From the NCBI GenBank assembly GCA_902626575.1, contig CACOFY010000003.1:1-64000 (forward strand): a DNA stretch of 64,000 nucleotides, written 5' to 3'. The DNA comes from an uncultured Pelagibacteraceae bacterium (lineage in GTDB: Bacteria > Pseudomonadota > Alphaproteobacteria > Pelagibacterales > Pelagibacteraceae). Under the pieces are notes generated by a model. That model was not told the DNA's origin and ran no database searches. It saw nothing but the letters and a program-made list of their open reading frames with translations. Positions 52,999 to 63,071 of the stretch are shown here, in pieces. Positions within the stretch are counted from its first letter, which is position 1; the number at the start of each line of letters is the position of its first letter. A program made the position numbers and the translations under genes.

Positions 52999-53781
52999 AT
53001 GAAAGGTATGGAAATTAATATTAATTGTGATTTAGGTGAAAAATCTGAATTACATTCTATAGAAAATGATCCTGAATTACTTAAAATTGTCAATTCAGCA
53101 AGTATAGCTTGTGGTTATCATGCTGGAGATGAAGAAACAATGCACTCTACAATAAAAATTTCAAAACAAAATGGTGTAAGCATAGGAGCTCATCCATCTT
53201 TTAAAGATCTTGAAAATTTTGGGAGAAGAAGAATAAACTTATCTGAAAAAGAAATAATCAATTTAATAATAGATCAGTATAATATACTTCAAAACATAGC
53301 TAGTCAGCATGATGAAAGAGTTTCTCATATTAAACCACATGGGGCGCTAAATAATATGGCATGTGAAGATATTGAGCTTTCAGAAATACTTGCTAAAACA
53401 ATAAAAAGCATCAGTAAAGATTTGATCTATTTAGTACCTACTGGTTCAAAAATGGAAATTGCTGCAAAAAAGTTTGATATGAAAATAGCTTGTGAAATAT
53501 TTGCAGATAGAAATTATGAGGATGATGGAAATTTAGTTTCTAGATCAAAAAAAGAAGCTTTGATAACTAACCCTGAAATAGCTAAAAAACATGTTTTAGA
53601 AATGGTAAAAAATCAGGCGATAAATTGTCTCTCCGGTAAAAAAATACCTTGCGAAATAGACTCGGTCTGTATACATGGAGACAATCAAAATTCATTAAAA
53701 ACTGCTAAAGTTATTAAGCAAAATTTAATGAATAATGATTTAATGTTAAAACCATTAAACAAACTAGGAAAATTTAATTAA
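52999..53781 (+). CDS. pxpA: 5-oxoprolinase subunit A (LamB/YcsF family)
   Basis: About 260 residues. Begins near MEININCDLGEKSE, followed by SIACGYHAGDEETMHST, GAHPSFKDLENFGRR, VSHIKPHGALNNMA and CIHGDNQNSLKTA, the full LamB/YcsF set. Two starts fit, 52999 (MKGMEI) and 53008 (MEI). The frame extends to an ATA at 52972, but that would run into pxpB. A TATACT at 52987-52992 is just before the ATG and could be a -10 for a leaderless message. Pathway: opening of 5-oxoproline with PxpB and PxpC. Confidence 0.93.
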   Translation: MKGMEININCDLGEKSELHSIENDPELLKIVNSASIACGYHAGDEETMHSTIKISKQNGVSIGAHPSFKDLENFGRRRINLSEKEIINLIIDQYNILQNIASQHDERVSHIKPHGALNNMACEDIELSEILAKTIKSISKDLIYLVPTGSKMEIAAKKFDMKIACEIFADRNYEDDGNLVSRSKKEALITNPEIAKKHVLEMVKNQAINCLSGKKIPCEIDSVCIHGDNQNSLKTAKVIKQNLMNNDLMLKPLNKLGKFN

Positions 53782-54272
53782 TGAAAAAACTTTTTATAAT
53801 TTTAATAATATTTTTTTTAAGCACTAATCTATATGCTGCTGGTGGGAGTTCTGGAGGAGATGGACAAGAAAGCAAACAATCCAATTATAAATCTGCAGTA
53901 AACTATGTTAAAGCTGGAAAAAAACTTGAAAAAAAAGGCAAGATTGAAAAAGCAAAAGTGAAATATGAAAAAGCTTTTAAAAGATTGCTAAAAGCAAATG
54001 ATAAAGATCCCTATAATCCTGATGTTTTAAATTATCTTGGTTTTACTTCTAGAAAACTTGGGGATTTTAAAAGTGCAGAGGATTACTACCTCTCAGGTTT
54101 AAAAATAAATCCTAATCATAATGGAATAAATGAGTATTTAGGTGAATTATATTTATCCACTAATAGACCAGAGAAAGCAAAAGAAAGATTGGCGGTACTC
54201 CAAAATTGTAATTGTGAGGAGTATGAAGAGTTAAAAGCTATAATAGATGGAACAAAACAATCTAAGTATTAA
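53781..54272 (+). CDS. Exported tetratricopeptide-repeat protein
   Basis: 163 residues with a signal peptide (1-19, ending LYA) and a Gly/Ser-rich stretch (AGGSSGGDGQ). Two to three TPR units follow (about 40-75, 77-110 and 111-140; PYNPDVLNYLGFTSRKLGDF and PNHNGINEYLGELYLSTNRPEKA). A C-terminal paired-cysteine segment (NCNCEEYEELKAI) is typical of small alphaproteobacterial TPR proteins. It overlaps pxpA by one base. Function: likely a periplasmic scaffold; partner unknown. Confidence 0.82.
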   Translation: MKKLFIILIIFFLSTNLYAAGGSSGGDGQESKQSNYKSAVNYVKAGKKLEKKGKIEKAKVKYEKAFKRLLKANDKDPYNPDVLNYLGFTSRKLGDFKSAEDYYLSGLKINPNHNGINEYLGELYLSTNRPEKAKERLAVLQNCNCEEYEELKAIIDGTKQSKY

Positions 54273-54325
54273 ATTTTTCCTTTCTCAACATTGAAATATA
54301 AAAAAATTTAATTAATATAGATTTA

Positions 54326-54937
54326 TTGATTGAAGAACTAATTATACTCACACAAATTATATTCATAGATATAATACTAGCGGCTGATAATGCAATTATT
54401 ATTGGATTAATCGCTGCTAACTTTGTTCCTAAAAATAGGAGAAAAATTATACTATGGGGTGTTGCAGGCGCATTAATTTTTAAAGTCATATTTGCATTAT
54501 TTGCAACCTACTTATTTAAATTTTATTTTATAAAAATAATTGGTGGTTTACTATTAATTTGGATTGTAAACGATTTAAGAAAAGATCTTTTTGAAATTAA
54601 AAAAGTAAAATCTCCCACAAAAAAATCTAAAGAGCCGTCATATATTCAAAGTATTTATAAAGTTTTATTTGCCGATATAACAATTAGTTTTGATAATGTA
54701 ATTGGTGTCGTGGGTGCTTCCAAAGGTCATTTTGGATTTATGATTTTTGGATTAGTCCTATCGGTAATTTTAACTGGTGCTATGGCAACTTATTTAGCTA
54801 ATTATATTCAAAAACATTTATGGATTGCGTATGTAGGACTAGGTTTTATCTTAATTGTAGCTCTACAGTTAGTAATTGGAGGATTGGTAGATTTGGAAGT
54901 TTTATCAATTAACGAAAATTTCAAAAAATATTTTTAG
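54326..54937 (+). CDS. TerC-family integral membrane protein (YjbE-like)
   Basis: 203 residues with about six to seven helices. The two conserved acidic motifs of the family are IILAADNAIIIGL and ITISFDNVIGVVGA, in helices 1 and 4, which line the ion path in related manganese exporters. It starts with TTG (no ATG fits before the first helix). Probably exports a divalent metal such as Mn; that is by family. Ends 4 bases into the convergent panB stop. Confidence 0.85.
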   Translation: MIEELIILTQIIFIDIILAADNAIIIGLIAANFVPKNRRKIILWGVAGALIFKVIFALFATYLFKFYFIKIIGGLLLIWIVNDLRKDLFEIKKVKSPTKKSKEPSYIQSIYKVLFADITISFDNVIGVVGASKGHFGFMIFGLVLSVILTGAMATYLANYIQKHLWIAYVGLGFILIVALQLVIGGLVDLEVLSINENFKKYF

Positions 54938-55710
54938 TAAGAATATTTTTTTGTCGGATATTTCTTAGATTTTACCTCTTGTTTAAATTTAAGTACCGCT
55001 GAATTTATTATTTTTTTTATATCAACGTATTTTTTAACAAATTTAATTTTAGCATCAGTTAAACCAATAATATCATCTGTAACTAAAACTTGACCATCAC
55101 AATAAACAGAAGCTCCAATTCCAATCGTAGGTATTTTAATAAGATTAGAAATTTTTTTTGAAATATCACTATAAGTGCACTCTAAAACTATTCCAAAAGC
55201 ACCATTTTTTTCTAGAGCTTTTGCATCTCTTATTAATTTATTTTTTTCTTTTTGTGATTTACCTACTGATTTAAATTTTCCTTTTACAGTCTGTGGTGTT
55301 AAACCTATATGGCCTAGAACTGGTATTTTGTTTTTGACTAAATGACTCACTATATGTTGCACCCTTTCTCCACCTTCCACTTTTACTGCATCACACTTAG
55401 TTTCTTTAATAGCAACTTTTGAATTCTTTAAAGCCTCAGATTTATTTCTATATGTATTATAAGGTAAATCAATTACGAGAAGGCTTTTTTTAACACCCAT
55501 TCTAACACTTTTAGTGTGTTCAATCATCATTTTGAGATTAACTTTTCTTGTTGTTTTGTAATTATAAAGTACTGAACCCAAAGAATCACCAACCAATACT
55601 ATATCAGCATGATTATCAACTATCTCAGCAATATTTTTTGAGTATGCTGTTAAACATACAATTTTAGATTTGTTTTTTTTATCAATTATTTTTCTAATTT
55701 TTTTATTCAT
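54934..55710 (-). CDS. panB: 3-methyl-2-oxobutanoate hydroxymethyltransferase
   Basis: First step of pantothenate synthesis, using methylene-THF. 258 residues with LTAYSKNIAEIVDNHADIVLVGDSLGSVLYN, TRKVNLKMMIEHTKSVRMG, VKVEGGE, GHIGLTPQTV and PTIGIGASVYCDGQVLVTDDIIGLT. These supply the metal and substrate residues. It shares one base with guaA; panC is not in the window. Confidence 0.96.
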   Translation of the reverse strand: MNKKIRKIIDKKNKSKIVCLTAYSKNIAEIVDNHADIVLVGDSLGSVLYNYKTTRKVNLKMMIEHTKSVRMGVKKSLLVIDLPYNTYRNKSEALKNSKVAIKETKCDAVKVEGGERVQHIVSHLVKNKIPVLGHIGLTPQTVKGKFKSVGKSQKEKNKLIRDAKALEKNGAFGIVLECTYSDISKKISNLIKIPTIGIGASVYCDGQVLVTDDIIGLTDAKIKFVKKYVDIKKIINSAVLKFKQEVKSKKYPTKKYSY

Positions 55711-57272
55711 TATTCTAATTCAATCGTGCTAGGTGGTTTTGATGTAATGTCGTAAACCACTCTATTTATTCCTTTAATATTATTTATTATCTTATTTGAA
55801 ACAATTTGCATAAATTCTTTTTTAAAATAAAAAGTATCTGCTGTCATTCCATCCTCTGATGTAATTGCTCTTAGTAAGCACATATATTCATATGTTCTGT
55901 TGTCACCCATTACTCCTACAGTTTTAACTGGAAGTAAAGCTGCATAAGCTTGCCATATTTTATTATATAAACTGTGATCCTTTAATTCTTTTATAAATAT
56001 ATCATCAGCTTCCTTTAAAATATTAACCTTTTCTTTAGTTATTTCCCCTGGCATTCTTATGGCCAACCCTGGGCCTGGAAATGGATGTCTCAAAACAATT
56101 TCTTTCGACAATTTAAGCTCTAAACCTAGTTTTCTCACCTCATCTTTAAATAATAATCTCAACGGTTCAACCAATTTTAACTTCATTTTTTTTGGTAAGC
56201 CTCCTACATTATGATGTGACTTAATTTTTGATGTTTGGCTTCCTGTAACTGACTTACTCTCAATTAAATCAGGATACAGAGTACCTTGTGCTAAATATTT
56301 TACATTTTTTATTTTTTTAGCATGCTTTTCAAAAATTTTAATGAATAGGTTACCAATTATTTTCCTTTTTTTTTCAGGGTCGGATATTTTTTTTAATCTA
56401 TTAAAAAAAAGGGTTTTGGCATCAACGTAAACAAGATTTATTTTAAATTTTTTTTTAAAAGTATTTAAAACTTGATACTCTTCTTTTTTTCTTAGTAAGC
56501 CAGTATTTACAAAAATACATATAAGTTGCTTTCCTATTGCCTTGTGGATCAGTTTTGCAACTACACTACTGTCTACACCACCTGATAAAGCGCATATAAC
56601 TTTAGATTTTCTTACATTGTCTTTAATTTCTTGAATTAACATTTTTTTTTGATTTTTTGAGGACCAATTTTTTTTTATCATACAAATTGAAAAGATGAAG
56701 TTTCTCAAAATTGTTTTTCCATTTTCTGTGTGCGTTACCTCAGGGTGAAATTGTATTCCATAAAGTTTTTTTTTTGGATTTTCTATAATGGAGAATTTTG
56801 AGGTCTCAGTTTTTGCAACAACTTTAAATCCTTTTGGTAATTTTGTCACTTCGTCAGCATGACTCATCCATACATTATTAGATTCTTTTTTATTAAAAAA
56901 ATTACTTATGAGTTTACTTGGATTTAATTTTTTTAATTTAGCCAATCCAAATTCTCTATGTTTGGCTTTTTTAACTCTACCACCTAGTTCTTTCGAGATT
57001 ATTTGGTGACCAAAACATATTCCTAAAATTGGAACATTTAGTGAGAAAAGTTTTTTATTGAATCTAACTTTTTTTGATTGATAAACATTTAATGGTCCAC
57101 CTGATAAAATAATTCCCTTTATTCGTTTTTTTTCTAATTTTAGATTTAATTTTTTATGGCTGATAATTTCAGAGTAAACACCTAACTCCCTTACTCTTCT
57201 TGCTATAAGCTGGGTAAATTGAGAACCAAAATCAATAATTAAAATTTTATTTAAATTATTGTTTGGTATCAT
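55710..57272 (-). CDS. guaA: GMP synthase (glutamine-hydrolysing)
   Basis: Converts XMP to GMP. 520 residues: N-terminal class I glutaminase ([18 protein letters not shown], nucleophile Cys in [24 protein letters not shown]), the ATP-pyrophosphatase P-loop [12 protein letters not shown], and the C-terminal dimer domain ending [15 protein letters not shown] 17-base overlap with the upstream TPR gene and the nearby guaB complete a guanine nucleotide cluster. Confidence 0.97.
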   Translation of the reverse strand: MIPNNNLNKILIIDFGSQFTQLIARRVRELGVYSEIISHKKLNLKLEKKRIKGIILSGGPLNVYQSKKVRFNKKLFSLNVPILGICFGHQIISKELGGRVKKAKHREFGLAKLKKLNPSKLISNFFNKKESNNVWMSHADEVTKLPKGFKVVAKTETSKFSIIENPKKKLYGIQFHPEVTHTENGKTILRNFIFSICMIKKNWSSKNQKKMLIQEIKDNVRKSKVICALSGGVDSSVVAKLIHKAIGKQLICIFVNTGLLRKKEEYQVLNTFKKKFKINLVYVDAKTLFFNRLKKISDPEKKRKIIGNLFIKIFEKHAKKIKNVKYLAQGTLYPDLIESKSVTGSQTSKIKSHHNVGGLPKKMKLKLVEPLRLLFKDEVRKLGLELKLSKEIVLRHPFPGPGLAIRMPGEITKEKVNILKEADDIFIKELKDHSLYNKIWQAYAALLPVKTVGVMGDNRTYEYMCLLRAITSEDGMTADTFYFKKEFMQIVSNKIINNIKGINRVVYDITSKPPSTIELE

Positions 57273-57696
57273 TTTGTGGTTCTATATCTTTTAAAGACTC
57301 TTCTATATTTTTTTTTTCTTTACAAAGATTAGTACATATCATGGAGAAACTATCTTTTAACTCCTTTACTCTATTATAATTTGATTTTTTAAGTTCATAT
57401 TTAATTAAAATAAACATTGCTTCCTCATTATTGGGTTCAAGAAGAAGTGTTGTATTTATATTTTTAATTTGCTCTCCCTCATTTTCTTCATTTTCAAAAA
57501 TTTTAGCCAAATATAAATATGACTTTGCATCCTTCGGATTAAAAACGATATTTCTTTGGAATAAAAATTTTGACTCCTCATAATTTTTTTCCTCATATTT
57601 TTTTTTTGCTTCTTCAAAAAAATTTTGGGCATTTGAGGAATTAGCAAATAAAATGATGCTAATAAAAGTAATGTATAAAAATTTAATACTTTTCAT
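57256..57696 (-). CDS. Exported TPR-like protein between guaB and guaA
   Basis: About 146 residues: a signal peptide ([23 protein letters not shown]) and then TPR-like helices with [24 protein letters not shown] and [21 protein letters not shown] use the second ATG (57696) because it starts directly before the signal peptide; the first ATG is 15 bases upstream, inside guaB. It overlaps both neighbours, so it belongs to the guaB-guaA transcript, although its periplasmic role has no evident tie to purines. Confidence 0.75.
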   Translation of the reverse strand: MKSIKFLYITFISIILFANSSNAQNFFEEAKKKYEEKNYEESKFLFQRNIVFNPKDAKSYLYLAKIFENEENEGEQIKNINTTLLLEPNNEEAMFILIKYELKKSNYNRVKELKDSFSMICTNLCKEKKNIEESLKDIEPQNDTKQ

Positions 57697-58759
57697 CTTT
57701 TTTAATTTCATCTATGTTATGCACCATACTCTCGTAAAAACCAGCTTTTGTAATCTTAACAAATTTTGGTTTTTTTCTTAAATAAATAATTTTTCTTGAT
57801 CCAAGATATCCCATCGAAGACTTAAGACCACCTATAAGTTTAAAAATAATTTTTTCAACCGAGCCTTTGTATTTCACATATCCCTCTACTCCCTCGGGAA
57901 CATATTTGGATTTATCTTTTTGTTTTTTTTGAAAATATCTGTCTGCCGATCCCTTGTTCATCGCGCCTATTGAGCCCATTCCTCTGAAATTTTTGAATAG
58001 TTTACCATTTTTTTTTACTATTTTTCCTGGAGACTCGTCTGTACCAGCAAATAGGGAGCCTATCATAACCGCATCGGCTCCTGCTGATAAAGCTTTTGCT
58101 ATGTCGCCTGAAAATTTAATTCCTCCATCTGCAATAATTTTTATATTTTTATTTTTTAAACCTTTTTTTACATCTAAAATTGCACTCAGTTGAGGTACTC
58201 CAATGCCTGCAACCAATCTTGTTGTACAAATTGAGCCAGGTCCAATTCCTACTTTTATAATATCAACACCTAATTTTGCTAAAAAATTTGCTGCGTTTGC
58301 AGTCGCAATATTTCCTGCGCATAGTAAAGTATTTTGATTTTTAATTTTTTTAATTTTTTTTATTATGTCTGCTACTTTTTTAGTATGACCATGAGCAGTA
58401 TCTACTACTATTAAATTTACTTTTTCATTTATTATAGCTTTGGCCCTTTCAAATTCTAGTGGACCAGCTCCGACCGCTGCACCAACTAAAAGATTTTGTT
58501 TTTTAACTTTTTTAATCTCTAATATCTGTTTTTTTATATCTAGGTTTCTGTGAATTACTCCAATGCCTCCAGCTTTAGCAATTGCTATCGCCATTTTAGA
58601 TTCTGTGACTGTGTCCATCGCAGACGATATAAGAGGAATTTTAAGTTTAAATTTTTTTGATAAGAATGTTGTGGTATTTACCTCAGAGGGTAATATTTCA
58701 GAATAATTTGGTGCAAGTGTTACGTCGTCAAATGTAAGTGCTTCTTTTATAGGACCCAT
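57683..58759 (-). CDS. guaB: IMP dehydrogenase lacking the CBS (Bateman) module
   Basis: 358 residues instead of about 485-500. Barrel start [18 protein letters not shown], then at about 70-95 [20 protein letters not shown] runs straight into [10 protein letters not shown]. The two CBS domains normally between those points are missing. The catalytic loop [11 protein letters not shown] carries C178. DGGIKFSGD, the MGSIGAM block, R274-Y275 and the flap KYVPEGVEG are all intact. The loop and flap distinguish it from GMP reductase. It oxidises IMP to XMP for the adjacent guaA, presumably without adenine/guanine nucleotide control through a Bateman domain. Confidence 0.93.
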   Translation of the reverse strand: MGPIKEALTFDDVTLAPNYSEILPSEVNTTTFLSKKFKLKIPLISSAMDTVTESKMAIAIAKAGGIGVIHRNLDIKKQILEIKKVKKQNLLVGAAVGAGPLEFERAKAIINEKVNLIVVDTAHGHTKKVADIIKKIKKIKNQNTLLCAGNIATANAANFLAKLGVDIIKVGIGPGSICTTRLVAGIGVPQLSAILDVKKGLKNKNIKIIADGGIKFSGDIAKALSAGADAVMIGSLFAGTDESPGKIVKKNGKLFKNFRGMGSIGAMNKGSADRYFQKKQKDKSKYVPEGVEGYVKYKGSVEKIIFKLIGGLKSSMGYLGSRKIIYLRKKPKFVKITKAGFYESMVHNIDEIKKDEKY

Positions 58760-58796
58760 AATCTTATATATACGATTCTTTTAAAATATAAAGGGT

Positions 58797-59408
58797 CTAT
58801 CTTAAAAATTTACAAATTATAAAGCTTTCTTTCGAATCTTTTCTACTTGATAAAGGCTTAAAAATATTAACTTCTCTAAATTTTTTTTTTGCGTCTGCGA
58901 CAATTTCATTAAAACTTGATCCCATAAAAATTTTTGAAATAAATTTACCTTTTTTATCTAACATTTCTAAGGCAAACTCCATAGCCTCAATACACAATTC
59001 TCCAGTGACAATAGCATCTAAATTTTTATTTCCTGTGGTGTTTACTGCCATATCGGAAATAACGACATCTACTTTTTTATTGAAAAAGTTTTTAATTTTT
59101 TCTTTATTTTCTGATTTTGTAAAATCTCCGACTATTTTATTAACCTTATCAATATGCTCAAAATCTAATAAATCAATTGCTAAGACTAGACTTTTTTTGT
59201 ATTGCCTTATGATGTATTGAGACCAACTTCCTGGAGCAGCACCAAGGTCAATTATTGAAGATGTATTTTTAAATATTTTAAATTTTTCATCTATTTCTTT
59301 TAATTTGTAAATAGCTCTTGATCTATAACCCTCAATTTTAGACTGTCTTACAAAGATATCCCTCTTCTGTCTAACAATCCAATTTTTTGAGATTTTATTC
59401 TTTTTCAA
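58797..59408 (-). CDS. rlmE: 23S rRNA (uridine2552-2'-O)-methyltransferase RlmE
   Basis: 203 residues of the FtsJ/RrmJ family. SAM motif DLGAAPGSWSQYI, preceded by YRSRAIYKLKEIDEKF (a catalytic lysine), then VISDMAVNTTGN (catalytic Asp) and FISKIFMG with the second Lys. It methylates U2552 in the large-subunit A-loop. Adjacent to the glycosyltransferase-like gene with no gap. Confidence 0.95.
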   Translation of the reverse strand: MKKNKISKNWIVRQKRDIFVRQSKIEGYRSRAIYKLKEIDEKFKIFKNTSSIIDLGAAPGSWSQYIIRQYKKSLVLAIDLLDFEHIDKVNKIVGDFTKSENKEKIKNFFNKKVDVVISDMAVNTTGNKNLDAIVTGELCIEAMEFALEMLDKKGKFISKIFMGSSFNEIVADAKKKFREVNIFKPLSSRKDSKESFIICKFLR

Positions 59409-60320
59409 TTAAAGGCCAAACCGCAAACTTTTATTTATGATATTATTGTCTAAAGTTTTAATTTCAATTGTAATACTTTTGTCAATTCTCATATCTTTAT
59501 TATCTTTCCAAATTCCAGCTGCGAGATGCATTATTCCAATTTTGTTATTAGGTAAATAAGGTTCTACAAATGTATTATTGTGGTTATCGTACTTTGGTAA
59601 CAAATTACTTGCTATCCAATTGCAATATAAGGGTAAAAATTCTGTATTTACATTATCAATATATACACTCATATTAATCGCTAGTCCTTCGGAACCAAAT
59701 ATTTTTCCAGATTTTAGAGTTTTCTTTAAATTATTTTGCCAAATACTCCAACAATTTGAATTTTTTTCTAAAGAAAAAACTCCAATATTTATATGAGGTG
59801 CAAATGCCAACTTTCTTGCTTTATCGATACCAATTTTTGAGCTAATTGCATGTTTAAAGTTTTGAGATTTTATAATCGCTAATTTTCCAAGTAACCAACT
59901 AACTTTTGACATAATTTTATAACCAGGGCCCATTGTTTGAGTAATTCCTAATTTTCCATCATCACAAGCCCTAAAATATAGTTCAATTGTAGACCAGTCG
60001 TTTACCCAGGCATCACAATCAATCCAGAGATATTTTTCGTAATTAGGAAAATAGTTTGTTAAAAATGCTCTCGATACTTGACTCTTCAGCCACTCCTTAC
60101 CCTTAATTTTATATTCTGATACTGCAATATCCCATTCTGCTTTTTTAATCTCATCAACTTTAGAAGTTAATATTTTAAGCTGGTCTTCATTAAGGCCAGC
60201 ATCTAAAACACAAAACGCAACCTTATCACTTTCTTTGAAACGTTTTATAGAGTCTATTAATTCATTTAATAAATCAAAATATTTTGAATCGGCTAATGAA
60301 ATTATTACATTTTTTTTCAT
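59409..60320 (-). CDS. Glycosyltransferase-like protein (GT8/GT-A fold type)
   Basis: 303 residues. The segment YLWIDCDAWV (about 97-106) resembles the D-x-D region of GT-A glycosyltransferases, and the order VIISLADSKYFDLLNELIDSI, TNYFPNYEKYLWIDCDAW, SEGLAINM and GIMHLAAGIWKD follows the GT8-like pattern. No signal peptide. Donor and acceptor are unknown; a role in surface polysaccharide or LPS sugar addition is inference. Shares one base with pssA. Confidence 0.6.
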   Translation of the reverse strand: MKKNVIISLADSKYFDLLNELIDSIKRFKESDKVAFCVLDAGLNEDQLKILTSKVDEIKKAEWDIAVSEYKIKGKEWLKSQVSRAFLTNYFPNYEKYLWIDCDAWVNDWSTIELYFRACDDGKLGITQTMGPGYKIMSKVSWLLGKLAIIKSQNFKHAISSKIGIDKARKLAFAPHINIGVFSLEKNSNCWSIWQNNLKKTLKSGKIFGSEGLAINMSVYIDNVNTEFLPLYCNWIASNLLPKYDNHNNTFVEPYLPNNKIGIMHLAAGIWKDNKDMRIDKSITIEIKTLDNNIINKSLRFGL

Positions 60321-61120
60321 TATAAAACATCTTCTAGTTCATCGTCCTCATTACTAGATGTTAAAGAATATTTTTTTTTAAGTTTCATATAGTGATAAAT
60401 ACTTATTGGAATTGATAGTATGTATACCATACAGCTAATTACTATTACCTCAAAAGTGAATACTAATAATAAACCAAATAATAAAACAATGCCAAAAAGT
60501 AAAAATACAGTCGTGCTTCTTGGCACAACAATCTTTTTCATTGAGTAAGTAGGAACTTTACTGATCAATAAAATCGAGACTAAAATAAATATATATGGAG
60601 TAAATATTTCAAAATTTATATTAAATAAATTTACACCACTTAAATCCAAAACTAATGGCGTCAATACCAATATACCTCCAGCAGGTGATGGTACTCCTTG
60701 AAAAAAATTATCTTTCCAAGATACCTCTCCTCCAGAACTTATATTAAATCTAGCTAATCTAAGTGCAACGCATACAACGTAAATTAAAGACAACAACCAT
60801 CCAATTTTTCCAAGTGTATTAAGTGTCCAGAAATACATAATAAAAGCAGGGGCTACTCCAAAACTAATTACATCTGTAAGAGAGTCTAATTCTTTTCCAA
60901 CTTTTGAAGTACCTCTTATAAGTCTTGCAATTCTTCCATCAAGTCCATCTATGATAGCAGCAAATAAAATTGCAATTATTGCTATTTCATATCTTTGATT
61001 TAATGCAAAATTTATTGAACTTAAACCCACACAAACTCCAATCAATGTTAGAGTATTTGGTAGTATCATTCTTGCTTGTGTATCTGTTACTAATTTAAAT
61101 TTTTTCTTTGGGTCGTTCAT
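60320..61120 (-). CDS. pssA: CDP-diacylglycerol-serine O-phosphatidyltransferase
   Basis: 266 residues, about seven to eight helices. The CDP-alcohol phosphotransferase motif is complete: DGLDGRIARLIRG, followed by SKVGKELDSLTDVISFG. It makes phosphatidylserine, which the adjacent psd decarboxylates to phosphatidylethanolamine. It is one base away from psd, and both are on one transcript. Confidence 0.95.
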   Translation of the reverse strand: MNDPKKKFKLVTDTQARMILPNTLTLIGVCVGLSSINFALNQRYEIAIIAILFAAIIDGLDGRIARLIRGTSKVGKELDSLTDVISFGVAPAFIMYFWTLNTLGKIGWLLSLIYVVCVALRLARFNISSGGEVSWKDNFFQGVPSPAGGILVLTPLVLDLSGVNLFNINFEIFTPYIFILVSILLISKVPTYSMKKIVVPRSTTVFLLFGIVLLFGLLLVFTFEVIVISCMVYILSIPISIYHYMKLKKKYSLTSSNEDDELEDVL

Positions 61121-61121
61121 A

Positions 61122-61772
61122 TTATATTTTTCTTGCTATTAATGTTTCACCCGCTACTGCCCTTTGTTCTAATTTAATCAGTGGTTTATAATTTTCAAAA
61201 TAAAGATCTGCCCTACTTCCAAATCTAATCATTCCTATTCTATCACCTTGATTTAAATCATCATTCTCTTGAGTTTCACATACTATTCTTCGTGCGATAA
61301 GACCTGCTATTTGAACAACTATTATATCTTCACCACTTTTGTTAGTAATTTTATAATAATTTCTCTCATTGTCCTCGCTTGCTTTATCAAGTGAAGCATT
61401 AACAAACTTGCCTGGTTTGTAAAGAATCTGTGAAACTTTTCCTGCACATGGAGTTCGATTGACATGGCAATCAAATACATTCATAAAAATACTTACCTTT
61501 GTAAATTTCTTTTCACTTAAATTAAGTTCTTTTGGACCAGTTGACTCCTCAACTTTTATAATTAACCCATCTGCAGGACTAACTAAATAATTATCATCAT
61601 TAATTGATATTCTTTCCGGATCTCTGAAAAAATAGTAACACCAAACTGTTAAAACTAAACCTATTAAACCAAGGAATGTACTCAGCAGATATAAAATTAT
61701 AGTAATAAAACCAAATATTACTAAAAACTTATAACCTTCGCTGTGAATTTTAGGAAATACTTTGTCTATCAT
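61122..61772 (-). CDS. psd: Phosphatidylserine decarboxylase proenzyme
   Basis: 216 residues of the short alphaproteobacterial type. N-terminal membrane helices (about 15-50), VSPADGLIIKVEE, NVFDCHVNRTP and the self-cleavage motif RFGSRADLYF, where the serine becomes the pyruvoyl group. The start sits in a perfect tandem copy of GTCTATCATA (61764-61783), so a duplicate out-of-frame ATG lies ten bases upstream. It starts the psd-pssA-GT-rlmE operon. Confidence 0.94.
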   Translation of the reverse strand: MIDKVFPKIHSEGYKFLVIFGFITIILYLLSTFLGLIGLVLTVWCYYFFRDPERISINDDNYLVSPADGLIIKVEESTGPKELNLSEKKFTKVSIFMNVFDCHVNRTPCAGKVSQILYKPGKFVNASLDKASEDNERNYYKITNKSGEDIIVVQIAGLIARRIVCETQENDDLNQGDRIGMIRFGSRADLYFENYKPLIKLEQRAVAGETLIARKI

Positions 61773-61856
61773 AGTCTATCATAATCGCTAATTGATAATT
61801 TTTAATTAATATGTATATAAACTGTTTAAATTCAATTATTAAGATAGCAACAAAAA

Positions 61857-63071
61857 ATGAGCAAAATTAAGGTAAAAAACCCAATTGTCGAGTTAGATGG
61901 TGATGAAATGACTAGAATTATATGGGATTTCATTAAAAAAAAACTAATTTTACCTTATTTAGACTTAGGGATTGAATATTACGATTTAGGAATGAAAAGT
62001 AGAGACAACTCCAATGATCAAATTACAATTGATTGTGCAAATGCAATAAAAAAAAATGGGGTAGGTATAAAATGTGCAACAATTACTCCTGACGAAGCTA
62101 GAGTAAAAGAATTTAACTTAAAAAAAATGTGGCGATCTCCAAATGGTACAATAAGAAATATTATTGGTGGAACTGTTTTCAGGGAGCCAATAATTTGTAA
62201 AAATATTCCAAAACTTGTGCCATCCTGGACCGATCCTGTTATTATAGGTCGTCATGCGTTTGGAGATCAATATAGAGCTACAGATTTTCAAGTTCCTGGT
62301 AAAGGTAAGTTAGAAGTTAAATGGACATCAGAGAATGGTAAAGATGAGAAGAAGTATGAAGTCTTCAATTTTCCTGGTCCTGGTGTTGCTTTATCGATGT
62401 ATAATCTTGACAGATCGATAGAGGATTTTGCCAGGTCCTGTTTCAACTACGGTCTAATTAAAAAATGGCCTGTTTATCTATCTACAAAAAATACAATTTT
62501 AAAAACCTATGATGGAAGATTTAAAGATATTTTTCAAAAAGTTTTTAATGAAGAATTCAAAAAAGATTTTGATAAAAATAATATTACATATGAGCACAGA
62601 TTAATTGATGATATGGTTGCATGTGCTATGAAGTGGAGTGGTAAATATATTTGGGCTTGTAAAAATTATGATGGAGACGTTCAATCTGATACAGTTGCTC
62701 AAGGATATGGGTCTTTAGGATTAATGACAAGTGTATTGCTTGCTCCAGATGGAAAAACTATGGAAGCAGAGGCAGCACATGGCACTGTGACTAGACATTA
62801 TAGAATGCATCAAGAAGGTAAAGAAACTTCAACAAATCCAATCGCATCAATATTTGCTTGGTCAAGAGGGTTAGCACACAGAGGTAAATTAGATGATAAC
62901 CAAGACTTAATTAAATTTTCAAATACATTAGAACAAATTTGTGTTGGCTGTGTGGAAACTGGATCAATGACAAAAGACTTAGCAATATTAGTGGGATCTT
63001 CACAAAAATATTTGACTACTAATCAATTTTTAGATGAAATTGACGGAAATTTAAAAATGAAACTAAATTAA
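61857..63071 (+). CDS. icd: NADP-dependent isocitrate dehydrogenase
   Basis: 404 residues of the dimeric eukaryote-like (type II) [16 protein letters not shown] near the start, [24 protein letters not shown] (substrate contact), the long [20 protein letters not shown] block and [24 protein letters not shown]. It makes 2-oxoglutarate in the TCA cycle and NADPH. The 84-base divergent spacer with psd is the likely promoter region. Its end overlaps the convergent alaS end by 9 bases. Confidence 0.97.
   Translation: MSKIKVKNPIVELDGDEMTRIIWDFIKKKLILPYLDLGIEYYDLGMKSRDNSNDQITIDCANAIKKNGVGIKCATITPDEARVKEFNLKKMWRSPNGTIRNIIGGTVFREPIICKNIPKLVPSWTDPVIIGRHAFGDQYRATDFQVPGKGKLEVKWTSENGKDEKKYEVFNFPGPGVALSMYNLDRSIEDFARSCFNYGLIKKWPVYLSTKNTILKTYDGRFKDIFQKVFNEEFKKDFDKNNITYEHRLIDDMVACAMKWSGKYIWACKNYDGDVQSDTVAQGYGSLGLMTSVLLAPDGKTMEAEAAHGTVTRHYRMHQEGKETSTNPIASIFAWSRGLAHRGKLDDNQDLIKFSNTLEQICVGCVETGSMTKDLAILVGSSQKYLTTNQFLDEIDGNLKMKLN

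Noticed and set aside
53781-54272. Secreted effector or toxin with TPRs
   Set aside because: The small TPR protein with paired C-terminal cysteines is widespread in alphaproteobacteria and the context is housekeeping.
57683-58759. Annotation as GMP reductase because of the short length
   Set aside because: [20 protein letters not shown], the R274-Y275 dyad and the KYVPEGVEG flap are IMPDH-specific, and guaA is adjacent.
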